From Picrophilus oshimae DSM 9789 (GTDB lineage: Archaea; Thermoplasmatota; Thermoplasmata; Thermoplasmatales; Thermoplasmataceae), in contig NZ_FWYE01000005.1 of the NCBI RefSeq assembly GCF_900176435.1, forward strand, positions 18,741 through 82,740: 64,000 nucleotides of DNA, written 5' to 3'. The notes beneath the pieces are model-generated. The model saw nothing but the letters and a program-made list of their open reading frames with translations, did no database searches and was not told where the DNA came from. A program made the translations under genes and the position numbers. This document shows, in pieces, positions 8,715 through 16,515 of this stretch. Every line of letters begins with the position of its first letter. The first letter of the stretch is position 1.

Positions 8715-10261
8715 TAAAGATCACCCAGAAGCTTTTTATTTCTTTCCTTTATTTTCCTGGGATCGTTCATTGAATCTATTTCATCGCGGGCCATTCTTAG
8801 CAAAGATATTATATCTATATCGGAGCCACCGGCCCTTGTCTCACGGTTTCTTATCTTTACAATGCATGGCATCTTTACAAATTCGCCTGTTAGCACTGCC
8901 TCGCCTATGTCAAGTGATGGAAGATCCTCTATAATATACTCGGTTATACTCTCACTGCTGTTTATAACTGCATTTTGATCTGCCGGGTTCGTTATCCTTA
9001 GTATAATCTGTGAATTACACTGGCTCAGGACGTCCTGATCTATCTTCCCTGGCCTCTGTGTTATTACTATTAAAAATATACCAAATTTTCTGCCCTCGGC
9101 TGCGATCTTCTTTATTATCTCACCGGTTTTTGTCCTTCCACGTTCCCTTGGGGGCACGAACCTGTGAGCCTCCTCAACAACAACAAAGACCGGGTACTTA
9201 AAATCATTTGAGAACTTTGCGTCATATACAGTGTTAAGTATGCGCCATGCAAAGTAATCGGCAAGGTATTCATCAAGGCCTGAAAGATCCAGAATCGAGA
9301 GCCTTCCAGGTGATAGATAATCATTGATCCCTGTCGATTTATTTGAAAAGACGCCTTTTATTTTTTCAAGATACCTTAAACGGTTTCTTATTTTATTATA
9401 GTTTTCTCCAAGGGATTTTGCAGTTTCCATAAAATCATCGTAATCATGCTGGCCCTTCATGTTGTCAAAGATATCGTTGACTATGCCCGTTAAATTTGCC
9501 CAGGATTCATTTATATCCATTATGCCGCAGAGATCCTCCTGATTAAGATCCTGGAATCTTATTGTGAATGTATTGACTATTCCAACCTCGCTGCCGTAGC
9601 GGCCAGTGCTCATTGGTGTTCTAAAAACCATGACGTTTTCATTGTATATTTTATCATCATGAGTTTTTTTCATGAAAACATAATCCGCATGTGGGTCCAG
9701 AACGATTACAGAGACGCCCTTCTTGATTAATTCCTCTATGATAACACCGGCCGTATGGCTTTTACCAGCGCCTGTCTGTGCAAGTATTGCAACATGCCTT
9801 CTCAGGCCATTTATATTTATTGAGACATCAATGTTTGAATCCATTAATTTTCCTATTTTTAATGACTCCTCATCATTGAATGAAAAGATCCTTGAAAGCG
9901 TGTCGCTGTTTGATAGATACACCGGCGTTCCAATATTTATGATCTCCCTGGAGTTTCTAACATTATCATTAACGACATGGCCAAGTATCTGAACATGGCA
10001 TATGTTTGTACTATCATTTATATTATTTTCAATGTACCTCTTCATGCTCTTATAGTCTGTATTTAAATCCACCAGCTGGCTTCTTGATTCTATTGATATT
10101 ATTCTTCCTATGATCTCGCCGTTATTAAAAACAGATACATAATCCCAGCGCCTCACGTTTTCGCCCGGGTTTAAAACGAAGCTTAAATCATCACCGGAGC
10201 TTGAAATAACATAACCAATCTCAGACATGGATTCTTGCACGCCTATCACCCCTGCTCTCAT
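8714..10261 (-). CDS. herA: HerA hexameric DNA helicase/translocase
   Basis: FtsK-like bipolar DNA translocase that drives the NurA nuclease during end resection. The N-terminal HAS barrel covers about residues 10-110, Walker A AQTGAGKSHT lies near 160-170, Walker B FVVVEEAHRF near 355, and the sensor region ITQRPGKID with the arginine-finger segment follows. The length of 515 residues is typical. The first ATG gives a 41-base overlap with nurA. A second in-frame ATG at 10228 (MSEIGYV) gives a short overlap and fits the usual N-terminus better, so the real start may be there. Confidence 0.94.
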   Translation of the reverse strand: MRAGVIGVQESMSEIGYVISSSGDDLSFVLNPGENVRRWDYVSVFNNGEIIGRIISIESRSQLVDLNTDYKSMKRYIENNINDSTNICHVQILGHVVNDNVRNSREIINIGTPVYLSNSDTLSRIFSFNDEESLKIGKLMDSNIDVSININGLRRHVAILAQTGAGKSHTAGVIIEELIKKGVSVIVLDPHADYVFMKKTHDDKIYNENVMVFRTPMSTGRYGSEVGIVNTFTIRFQDLNQEDLCGIMDINESWANLTGIVNDIFDNMKGQHDYDDFMETAKSLGENYNKIRNRLRYLEKIKGVFSNKSTGINDYLSPGRLSILDLSGLDEYLADYFAWRILNTVYDAKFSNDFKYPVFVVVEEAHRFVPPRERGRTKTGEIIKKIAAEGRKFGIFLIVITQRPGKIDQDVLSQCNSQIILRITNPADQNAVINSSESITEYIIEDLPSLDIGEAVLTGEFVKMPCIVKIRNRETRAGGSDIDIISLLRMARDEIDSMNDPRKIKERNKKLLGDL

Positions 10262-11210
10262 AGAATGGTATTCCTGTTAACCTTTCAAATGTACGCATAT
10301 AAAGGTTTTCAACCTCCTTTTTTCTGAACTTTACCATTCTATCAACGTAGTAAAGCCATATATTATAATTCCTGTAACCATTGTATCCGTAGAATATTAA
10401 ATCAACTATATCATATACACTGGCATTATTGTTAAGAAACCTGTTTGAAACAACGTTTATTTTTAATGGTATATCTGTTATTTCAGGTAGTATATCCATT
10501 ATTGCGTATTTCCCTGAACTTTCTATTACGGGTTCAGTGTACCCCGGTTCCTTTGCAAGTGATTTTATTATCAAATGATCGCTGGCATTTCTTAATCTTG
10601 ATTTTTCATCATTGCTTAAACCATTAATAAGAAGGTTTCTAAACGAATTATCTACACTGCTCTTTGCTATATAAATTAGGTCAATGCCTTTCTCCCTTGC
10701 CATTGAGATCATCTCATTCATTGTTGAAAAGTATTCACGCATGAATGATTCATTGCCCGGTATCTTTAAATCAATGTTAAAATGATTTAGCCTGCTCTTG
10801 TATGAACCATCGATAAAGATATAATCGTATCTTTCATTTTCAATGCTTTTTATTACGCATTTATGCTCAAGGTGCTCCATTAAAAGTATCTCGAAGTTTC
10901 TAAGCTCCATTGGATTTAGATCATAGATGCCAGCAGAAAAGGTCTTTTCAACAAATTTATTTGAAAATGAGTATGCCCTTGCCATTATAAAGACCATGCC
11001 GCTGTAAAGCTGCCTTGAGAAGATTGAGCTGTCCACGGCAAGTATCCTTTTATTCTTTAGATCTTTATTACTCCTATAATAATGAAAGTATTTATCAAAA
11101 TTTTTTTTGTAAATATTATAATCGTATGAATCACCTGCAATTATTAGGTTTGATCTTATTTCATCTAAATTTGAATTAATGTAATTAATAAAATCCGTGT
11201 ATGTTTCCAC
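10221..11210 (-). CDS. nurA: NurA 5'-3' nuclease
   Basis: Toroidal nuclease that acts with HerA downstream of Mre11-Rad50 to make 3' single-stranded tails. The conserved catalytic aspartates of the RNaseH-like fold are visible in LAVDSSI (near residue 60) and FIDGSY (near 135), with a further acidic residue in the C-terminal half. The length of 329 residues is normal. The 3' end overlaps herA. It is the first gene of the four-gene minus-strand operon and is separated by about 33 bases from the upstream M50 protease gene on the same strand, so read-through from that gene is possible. Confidence 0.9.
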   Translation of the reverse strand: METYTDFINYINSNLDEIRSNLIIAGDSYDYNIYKKNFDKYFHYYRSNKDLKNKRILAVDSSIFSRQLYSGMVFIMARAYSFSNKFVEKTFSAGIYDLNPMELRNFEILLMEHLEHKCVIKSIENERYDYIFIDGSYKSRLNHFNIDLKIPGNESFMREYFSTMNEMISMAREKGIDLIYIAKSSVDNSFRNLLINGLSNDEKSRLRNASDHLIIKSLAKEPGYTEPVIESSGKYAIMDILPEITDIPLKINVVSNRFLNNNASVYDIVDLIFYGYNGYRNYNIWLYYVDRMVKFRKKEVENLYMRTFERLTGIPFYESRGDRRARIHV

Positions 11211-11243
11211 GGAATGCTATTTGTTAATGAAAAATAAATTTTT

Positions 11244-12317
11244 CTATGGTTTTATGGGCAGCGGTGTGAATGTAATTATAAACATTAGCAGGCAGAAGAT
11301 GCCTATGAAAACATCGCGCATTTTTATTCTTGCGTAATCATTCAATGCAGGTGGATGGACAAGACCAAGAAATATAACGAAAAGAGCCAGAAAGAGCCAG
11401 CCAAGATAATTGTATACTATTGCCAGGTAGAAGAGGAAGCCAAGAAAGATGTAATTTAATATATATGCCCTTGACCCAAGGAGACCCCTTACGATGTGAC
11501 CACCATCAAGCTGCCCTGCGGGTATTAAGTTCATTGCCGTTGCGAAGATACCAACCCAGACTGCAAAGACCATTGGAAAAACCGGAACCTTAACAGGCTC
11601 AAAAATACCGAAGAGCTTATAGATCAATGGATAATTTAACTGAAATGGTATTACATTGTTTACAGGCTTTATAACCTTTTCAAAGTACTGTGCAAGAAAC
11701 ATCAATGGTATTGATGCAAGAAAGCCTGCTATTGGGCCTGCAGCACCAATCTCGGTCATGGCCTTTCTATCCGGTATTGGATCCCTTAAAGAAACAAATG
11801 CACCAAAGGTGCCTATAATATATGGAAATGGTATAAAAAATGGCAGTGATGCGTTTACCCTGTATCTTCTTGCAACAAGATAATGCGCCGTTTCATGTAT
11901 GCCAAGTATGAACATTAATGGCAATGAGAAGAATACAAAGCCGTACAATAGCTTGTAAAACTCATAGTATGGTCCTGGCCTAACAAAGCTTGCTGCGTAT
12001 ATAGATCCGACGTATACTGTCGATAAAAGCGTAAGAACAAGCATTATAATATTAACGTAGATGCTTCTATAATTCTCCTTTGGCCTTCTTGTTACCTCTA
12101 TGTAGTTTTCAGGGCCCTTGATAACAGCAGGTATGTATCCACTTGGAACAAGAATCTTTCTTATCTCGTCAAAATTTTCATCCAGGAGTGGATTGTCACT
12201 CTCAAAGAAATAAAACCTAATGTAAAGCGGGTTAACATCGGTTTCATATGAATTTATATATGATCTTACCGTGCTTACAACGTATTCTAAATCATCACTC
12301 TGCACTTTTACTTCCAT
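11244..12317 (-). CDS. Membrane metalloprotease, site-2 protease (M50) family
   Basis: Intramembrane zinc protease. The zinc motif HETAH lies in a membrane segment (residues about 140-150), and the third ligand is in the NLIPAGQLDGGH motif about 120 residues later. Further hydrophobic segments give about seven in total. The first 85 residues form a soluble domain, an unusual N-terminal extension for a minimal S2P. I chose ATG 12317 because a good Shine-Dalgarno AGGTGA (12323-12328) sits five bases upstream; GTG 12326 lies inside that site. A folded leader precedes it (see the RNA feature). Archaeal M50 substrates are generally unknown, so none is proposed. Confidence 0.87.
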   Translation of the reverse strand: MEVKVQSDDLEYVVSTVRSYINSYETDVNPLYIRFYFFESDNPLLDENFDEIRKILVPSGYIPAVIKGPENYIEVTRRPKENYRSIYVNIIMLVLTLLSTVYVGSIYAASFVRPGPYYEFYKLLYGFVFFSLPLMFILGIHETAHYLVARRYRVNASLPFFIPFPYIIGTFGAFVSLRDPIPDRKAMTEIGAAGPIAGFLASIPLMFLAQYFEKVIKPVNNVIPFQLNYPLIYKLFGIFEPVKVPVFPMVFAVWVGIFATAMNLIPAGQLDGGHIVRGLLGSRAYILNYIFLGFLFYLAIVYNYLGWLFLALFVIFLGLVHPPALNDYARIKMRDVFIGIFCLLMFIITFTPLPIKP

Positions 12318-12343
12318 TGCTTTCACCTTTTCCCTGTTTTAAC

Positions 12344-12532
12344 GGAAATTAATCACGTTTCATAATTTCCTGACCCACAGGGAATTCTTAGCCAGCCGCT
12401 GATCGGATTTTCACAGCAGGGTGACACACCATAAACTGAATCCGAGGCCCATTATGGCGTGGCCATTTATAGGTTCCGTGTCGTCATATGCATTCATAAA
12501 TCATGCATACTTTCTGCGGAATCATATAATGC
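12344..12532 (-). ncRNA. Structured leader RNA or independent ncRNA upstream of the M50 protease gene, with predicted pseudoknot
   Basis: This is an island of higher GC in AT-rich DNA. Read on the minus strand, helices are: TTCCG/CGGAA closing 12521-12474, an inner hairpin TATGCAT/ATGCATA (12509-12503 with 12493-12487), hairpin GGTG-TGT-CACC (12430-12420), CTGCTG with CAGCGG (12419-12414 with 12401-12396), TCGGATT with AATCCGA (12445-12439 with 12409-12403), CCTG/CAGG (12381-12369) and GGAAATTA/TAATTTCC (12370-12344). The AATCCGA strand lies in the loop of CTGCTG/CAGCGG, so the two form an H-type pseudoknot. One pair is G-U on the minus strand but C-A on the plus strand, favouring minus-strand transcription. 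A TATA box at 12553-12560 would start the RNA near 12532. I see no RNase P, SRP, TPP or fluoride-riboswitch signature. Confidence 0.5.
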
Positions 12533-12552
12533 ATTGAATCAATATTTTTAAA

Positions 12553-12560
12553 CTTTTATA
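12553..12560 (-). promoter_or_regulatory. TATA box for the M50 leader RNA
   Basis: TATAAAAG on the minus strand, in very AT-rich DNA. The predicted transcription start, about 25 bases downstream near 12532, lies just before the first helix of the structured RNA. The resulting leader to ATG 12317 would be about 215 bases, long for this group of mostly leaderless archaea. Confidence 0.45.
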
Positions 12561-12621
12561 TCAAAGCTATAAAATATTTAAATTATTTTATAAAATTAAT
12601 TGTAATAAAGTATTAAAAAGA

Positions 12622-12632
12622 TTAATATAAAG
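12622..12632 (+). promoter_or_regulatory. TATA box of the tRNA-Val gene
   Basis: TTAATATAAAG centred about 23 bases before the first base of the tRNA, the spacing expected for archaeal TBP-dependent initiation at or just before the mature 5' end. Confidence 0.5.
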
Positions 12633-12649
12633 TTTAGAAATTTAGCTTT

Positions 12650-12721
12650 GGGCTTGTGGTCTAGTGGTATGACGTCTCCCTCACACGGAGGAGGTCGCCG
12701 GTTCGAGCCCGGCCAGGCCCA
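12650..12721 (+). tRNA. tRNA-Val (anticodon CAC)
   Basis: A 72-base cloverleaf. The acceptor GGGCTTG pairs with CAGGCCC (one G-U), the anticodon stem CTCC/GGAG encloses loop CTCACAC with anticodon CAC, and the T arm GCCGG-TTCGAGC-CCGGC is perfect. Discriminator A is at 12721. CCA is not encoded and no intron is present. It decodes GUG valine codons. It lies between the M50 leader and an AT-rich repeat region and has its own TATA box. Confidence 0.95.
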
Positions 12722-12893
12722 CTTATATTTATATACACTGGATTCATATTTTATTAAGATGTGCTGGAAATTATATTTTCCATTATAATTGTATTTTTAT
12801 TATATAGATCAAAAATTGACAATAACATTATAATATATTTATCAAGTTCGAAAATTAAATTCATGCATGGTTTTTATTTATAATATTCTTTTT

Positions 12894-13218
12894 ATAAATA
12901 GATAAAACTATGATATCCTGAAATTAGTTCCCATATTTATATTCTTAACATTTAATTTTCTTGTATATTATAAAAGTGATTTCTATTATATATTGATAAT
13001 TACATAATTTCCTCTTTTAATTAATAATATAATATTATATTGCTCTTGCATGTGTTATAAATTATATATTAACCATATTGCAATATTATGTTTTTATTTA
13101 TTATTATAAAAATATTATCAATGCCTACTTCAACTGTTTAAATTAGTTTATAGTTCCTATATTTAAGTTGTCTTTAAATAGGAACTAATTTCAGGATAAA
13201 ACAATAAATAGATAAAAC
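12894..13218. mobile_element. Small MITE-like element or remnant: 15-bp direct repeats flanking inverted repeats
   Basis: The 15-mer ATAAATAGATAAAAC occurs at 12894-12908 and again at 13204-13218. Inside each copy, exactly six bases in, are inverted repeats of 17 bp: ATCCTGAAATTAGTTCC at 12915-12931 and its complement at 13181-13197. The symmetry (repeat, 6 bases, inverted repeat on both sides) suggests a 295-bp inserted unit with a target duplication. The interior is AT-rich with no open frame of note. The 12722-13258 interval holds nothing else I can identify apart from the tRNA-Trp promoter. A 15-bp target duplication is long; the pattern could also be a palindromic intergenic repeat. Confidence 0.45.
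13152..13186. repeat. Hairpin within the right arm of the intergenic element
   Basis: AGTTCCTAT (13152-13160) pairs with ATAGGAACT (13178-13186), with extra A-T pairs toward the loop. The left limb repeats, with an insertion, the AGTTCC-ATATTTA pattern next to the left inverted repeat near 12926-12938, so the two arms share sequence both directly and invertedly. Confidence 0.45.
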
Positions 13219-13224
13219 ACCATA

Positions 13225-13236
13225 ATATTTATATTA
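13225..13236 (+). promoter_or_regulatory. TATA box of the tRNA-Trp gene
   Basis: ATATTTATATTA ends about 23 bases before the tRNA 5' end. Just downstream is AATAATACCCTAT, a 13-mer that recurs before the rps15 gene (13511-13523), possibly a shared initiator element or chance in AT-rich DNA. Confidence 0.45.
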
Positions 13237-13258
13237 AAAAATAATACCCTATATGCAT

Positions 13259-13400
13259 GGGAGCATGGGGTAATCAGGCATCCTAGCGGGCTCCAGTCAG
13301 TTTGTGATTAGCGAGAGGGTCAACTGATTTCATGATGATTGACTGGAACTATGAAACAGGAAGAGACCCGTAGATCTGGGTTCAAATCCCAGTGCTCCCA
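13259..13400 (+). tRNA. tRNA-Trp (anticodon CCA) with a 69-base intron
   Basis: The acceptor GGGAGCA pairs with TGCTCCC, discriminator A is at 13400, the T arm is CTGGG-TTCAAAT-CCCAG, and the anticodon stem GCGGG/CCCGT becomes contiguous only when 13297-13365 is removed. The anticodon CCA is at 13293-13295. The intron sits after position 37, the usual archaeal site. Without the intron the tRNA is 73 bases; CCA is not encoded. The exact splice points are inferred from the cloverleaf, since the bulge-helix-bulge is not perfectly canonical by eye. Its intron appears to be a guide RNA (separate entry). TrpRS is encoded at 34170-35450. Confidence 0.92.
13297..13365 (+). ncRNA. Box C/D guide RNA inside the tRNA-Trp intron (targets C34 and position 39)
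   Basis: Motifs appear in order with archaeal spacing: box C GTGATTA (13304-13310, one mismatch), a 13-base guide, box D' CTGA (13324-13327), a 4-base spacer, box C' ATGATGA (13332-13338), a 12-base guide, and box D ATGA (13351-13354, one mismatch). The fifth base before D (13346) pairs opposite C34 (13293) within an 8-bp duplex TCCAGTCA/TGACTGGA. The fifth base before D' (13319) falls opposite C39 (13367). This is the arrangement known for the Haloferax tRNA-Trp intron. Both duplexes cross splice junctions, so modification would precede splicing. Confidence 0.7.
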
Positions 13401-13532
13401 TAACCTGAATTATAAAGATTAATAATAAAAGGCTGAATCCTAAAATTATTAAATTTAAAATATCCATCGTTGTATTTTAATTATAAAAACAAAAAAGGAT
13501 AAATTTATGAAAATAATACCCTATGGATAAAT

Positions 13533-13973
13533 ATGGCACGAATGCACACAAGGAAGAGGGGAAAATCAGGATCAAAACGTATTGAGGTAAAGGAAAGACC
13601 TTCATGGATACAGTACAGTGATGATGAAATAAAGGAAATGATAGTTAAGATGAGAAAGCAGGGCATGACAAAGTCAATGATTGGTATAAGATTAAGGGAT
13701 CAGTATGCAATTCCAGGAACAAGGCCGGTGCTTCACATGAAGCTTGGCCAGGTATTAAAAGAGAATAATCTTGAATCAGATGTCCCAGAGGATTTACAGG
13801 CATTGATAGAGAGGTACAAAAGGGCAATGAAGCACCTTTCATTAAATAAGCACGATATGAACAATAGGAGAAAGGCACAGTTAATAATGTCAAAAATGTT
13901 AAGATTAATAAGGTATTACAAAAGGACGTCAAGGCTTCCACAGGATTGGTCTCTTGAGAGAGTCCTGCAATGA
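13533..13973 (+). CDS. rps15: 30S ribosomal protein S15 (archaeal/eukaryotic S13e type)
   Basis: Small-subunit protein binding the central domain of 16S rRNA. The N-terminal extension (MARMHTRKRG) is specific to archaea and eukaryotes, followed by the S15 helical core with YKRAMKHLSLNKHDMNNRRKAQ and the closing KRTSRLPQDWSLE. The length of 146 residues is typical. A TATA-like ATAAATTTAT at 13499-13508 lies about 25 bases before a start site just ahead of the ATG, so the transcript is almost leaderless. The stop overlaps the recJ-like start (ATGA), so the two are translationally coupled, an arrangement common in archaea. Confidence 0.96.
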   Translation: MARMHTRKRGKSGSKRIEVKERPSWIQYSDDEIKEMIVKMRKQGMTKSMIGIRLRDQYAIPGTRPVLHMKLGQVLKENNLESDVPEDLQALIERYKRAMKHLSLNKHDMNNRRKAQLIMSKMLRLIRYYKRTSRLPQDWSLERVLQ

Positions 13974-15304
13974 TTAATGATATAATAAATAATGATTTTT
14001 ACAGCCTTTTAAAGAAAGGTTCGGAAAAAATACGTGAAAATGATTACGTTAGGATTCTTGCCCATTACGATGGTGATGGTGTAAGCTCCGCCATTATATT
14101 AACAAACGCGTTGAAAAGGGAGGGCATAAAGTTCCATTTAAGCTATGTAAGCAGCCTTGATGAAAAGGGCTTCAGGCAGCTATACGAGGAGGAAAAGGAC
14201 GTTTTTACAATAATGGTTGATGCCGGATCTGATCAGGCCCAGTTCATATCTGATTATAATAATTATGTTATACTTGATCACCATTTTCATCGTGATTTTA
14301 AAGCACCTGGAATAAACATAAATGCAAGGGATTTTGGATACAATGGAACGACAGAGGCCTGCGGCGCAACCATGGCCTTTCTCATGGCACTAACAATGAA
14401 CGAGGATAATAAGGATCTATTACCGTTCTTTGTATCCGGTGTGATGGCCGATAAGCAGGATATAGGTGGCTTTAAGGGCCTTAATGCATCCATTTATAAT
14501 GAATACAATAAAAACAAAACATTTCACATGATAAACATAGACGGTTCTAATATACATGAGGCAATAACCTATTCAACAGATCCGTTCTTTTATAATTTAA
14601 CGGGCTATCCTGATAATGTGAATGAAATGCTCTCATCATTAAATATAGATCCTGAAAAGCATGTTTATGACCTTGATAATGCCGAGATGTTAAGGCTTGG
14701 AAAGGCCCTTTCACTTAGATTATTATCACAGAATATCGGTATCGATGGTATAAAATACCTTGAAACAGACGTTATAATGTTCGATGAAATAAAAATGTCA
14801 TCAAAGCTTTTAAGCGATATCATTGATGGAAACAGCAGGATAGGTGCTAATTCGATACCGGTTCAGTATTTTCTTGGTGATAAAAGCGTTGAGAACGAGA
14901 TGAATTCCAACAGAAGGATATTTAAAACCAAATTAATAGATTATATATACAGATCAAAAAATAATATAAAGGAAAATGATTATTTAAGATACTTCTATGC
15001 ACCGGAGTCAGAGATGGCCGGGCCAATAACAGGCACAATGGCCCTTTACCTTTTTGATGTTAAAAAGCCGATAATAGGCTTCAATGCAGGAACAGAGAAC
15101 ATAAAGGTCTCATCCAGGGGCACCAGGCATCTGGTTTCAAGGGGGCTTAATCTATCCGTTGTTATGAGGGAGGCTTCCCAGAGGGTTGGTGGCTCAGGTG
15201 GCGGCCATGACATAGCAGCCGGTGCGGTAATACCCCTTGATACTGAAAAGAAGTTCATAGATTACTGCTCTGAAATCATAAAATCACAGCTTGGTAGTAT
15301 TTAA
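13970..15304 (+). CDS. RecJ-like DHH-family single-strand exonuclease (archaeal RecJ/GAN type)
   Basis: DHH/DHHA1 phosphoesterase. Motif I is AHYDGDGVSS (DGD at residues 34-36), a VDAGSD motif follows, then the DHH motif LDHHFH near residue 104 and the C-terminal DHHA1 signature GGSGGGHDIAAGA near 405-417. The length of 444 residues suits archaeal RecJ homologues, which bind GINS and act like Cdc45 or as a 5'-3' exonuclease. A GINS subunit is encoded in this window at 38517. The start overlaps rps15 by four bases. Archaea often carry two RecJ homologues; which one this is cannot be said. Confidence 0.87.
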   Translation: MINDIINNDFYSLLKKGSEKIRENDYVRILAHYDGDGVSSAIILTNALKREGIKFHLSYVSSLDEKGFRQLYEEEKDVFTIMVDAGSDQAQFISDYNNYVILDHHFHRDFKAPGININARDFGYNGTTEACGATMAFLMALTMNEDNKDLLPFFVSGVMADKQDIGGFKGLNASIYNEYNKNKTFHMINIDGSNIHEAITYSTDPFFYNLTGYPDNVNEMLSSLNIDPEKHVYDLDNAEMLRLGKALSLRLLSQNIGIDGIKYLETDVIMFDEIKMSSKLLSDIIDGNSRIGANSIPVQYFLGDKSVENEMNSNRRIFKTKLIDYIYRSKNNIKENDYLRYFYAPESEMAGPITGTMALYLFDVKKPIIGFNAGTENIKVSSRGTRHLVSRGLNLSVVMREASQRVGGSGGGHDIAAGAVIPLDTEKKFIDYCSEIIKSQLGSI

Positions 15305-15342
15305 TAATAAAAGATTTATAAAGATAGCTGATATTATTATCC

Positions 15343-16515
15343 ATGAAGGGTGTTAATGATTACCTTTTGGATTATAAAGATGATATATTAAAATTATCAA
15401 AATCAATATATGATTTTGCTGAGCTTGGCAGCAGCGAATATAAATCATCTGGCCTTATATCAAAAAGGCTTGAGGATGCAGGCTTCTATGTTGAAATGCC
15501 ATTCATGAACATGGACACGGCATTCAGGGCAGAGTTCGGTGATGGTAGACCATACATTGGACTGCTTGCAGAATATGATGCCCTGCCCAATGGCCATTCC
15601 TGCGGCCATAATCTAATATCGGCATGGGCATACGGCACAGCAGTGATTCTATCAAAGATGATAAATTCCGGAAAGATCATTGTCTTTGGAACCCCATCCG
15701 AGGAGGGTATAGGGCCATACGCCGGCAGCAAGGCCATAATGGCATCAAAGGGTGCATTTGATGATCTGGATTTTGTTATTGGCATGCATCCCGATGACCG
15801 CTGGGCCGTTGGCTCAAAGGCACTTGCAGATGCAGAGATGGAGTTTACATTTATAGGAAGGGCATCACACATGGCAGCATCGCCATGCCATGGCATAAAT
15901 GCACTGGATGCACTTGTCGCATCTTATAATGCAATAAACAGCCTGCGTGACTGGGCAAGAAATGACAGGCATATAGTTATAGGTATGATAATAAAGGAAG
16001 GCGGAAAGGCATCAAATGTCGTTCCTGACAAAGCTGTTCTTGAGGTTGATATAAGATCAACATCATATGATTTTCTTATAAGATTTGTGTCAAAGGTAAA
16101 AAGGCTTGTTAAATCGATATCAGAGGGCTTTGGAACAAAATTGATTATAAGGGATTTAATGCCAGTTTACTCTGAATACAAACATAATTATACCATTGAT
16201 AATATTATAGAGGACGAATTAAAAAAGATAAATATAAGACCATACAATATAGATAAATCCGATGAAATAGCCTCAGGAAGCACCGACGAGGCAAATGTAA
16301 GCCTAAGGGTTCCAACAGGCCATATAGATGTAAAAATAGGAAATAACCTGCCAGGGCATTCTGAGGAGTTCAGGCTTGCCGCGGACCCATATAATGCATC
16401 TGAGAACCTTATAAAGGCAATAAGGGCAACATGCAATTCAGTGCTTAGAATAATAAACGATCCTGAAATATTAAAAAAGGTTAGGAGTGATTTTAATGAA
16501 TCGAATAAGGCCTGA
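15343..16515 (+). CDS. M20-family metallopeptidase/amidohydrolase
   Basis: Two-zinc peptidase fold of the AbgA/aminoacylase-like subgroup. The metal-site segment LLAEYDALPNGHSCGHN (about residues 75-91) contains the active-site Asp and His ligands, EEG near residue 127 gives the catalytic Glu pair, and GMHPDD and the late GHSEEF histidine complete the site. A lid domain lies at about 170-290. The length of 390 residues is normal. Likely activity is amide hydrolysis of acyl-amino acids or peptides; the substrate is unknown. It overlaps the S66 peptidase gene by 20 bases, suggesting joint use in peptide or cell-envelope fragment breakdown. Confidence 0.85.
   Translation: MKGVNDYLLDYKDDILKLSKSIYDFAELGSSEYKSSGLISKRLEDAGFYVEMPFMNMDTAFRAEFGDGRPYIGLLAEYDALPNGHSCGHNLISAWAYGTAVILSKMINSGKIIVFGTPSEEGIGPYAGSKAIMASKGAFDDLDFVIGMHPDDRWAVGSKALADAEMEFTFIGRASHMAASPCHGINALDALVASYNAINSLRDWARNDRHIVIGMIIKEGGKASNVVPDKAVLEVDIRSTSYDFLIRFVSKVKRLVKSISEGFGTKLIIRDLMPVYSEYKHNYTIDNIIEDELKKINIRPYNIDKSDEIASGSTDEANVSLRVPTGHIDVKIGNNLPGHSEEFRLAADPYNASENLIKAIRATCNSVLRIINDPEILKKVRSDFNESNKA

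Noticed and set aside
12344..12532. RNase P RNA, SRP RNA or a known riboswitch in the structured region
   Set aside because: The universally conserved P4 core of RNase P, the SRP helix 8 loop, and the thi-box and fluoride-switch core sequences are not visible on either strand.
12894..13218. CRISPR array
   Set aside because: Only two copies of the 15-mer, 295 bases apart, with inverted repeats inside; no regular spacers and no cas genes.
12722..13258. Replication origin in the AT-rich interval
   Set aside because: No orc1/cdc6 gene, no recognisable origin recognition boxes; the repeats are better explained as one bounded element.
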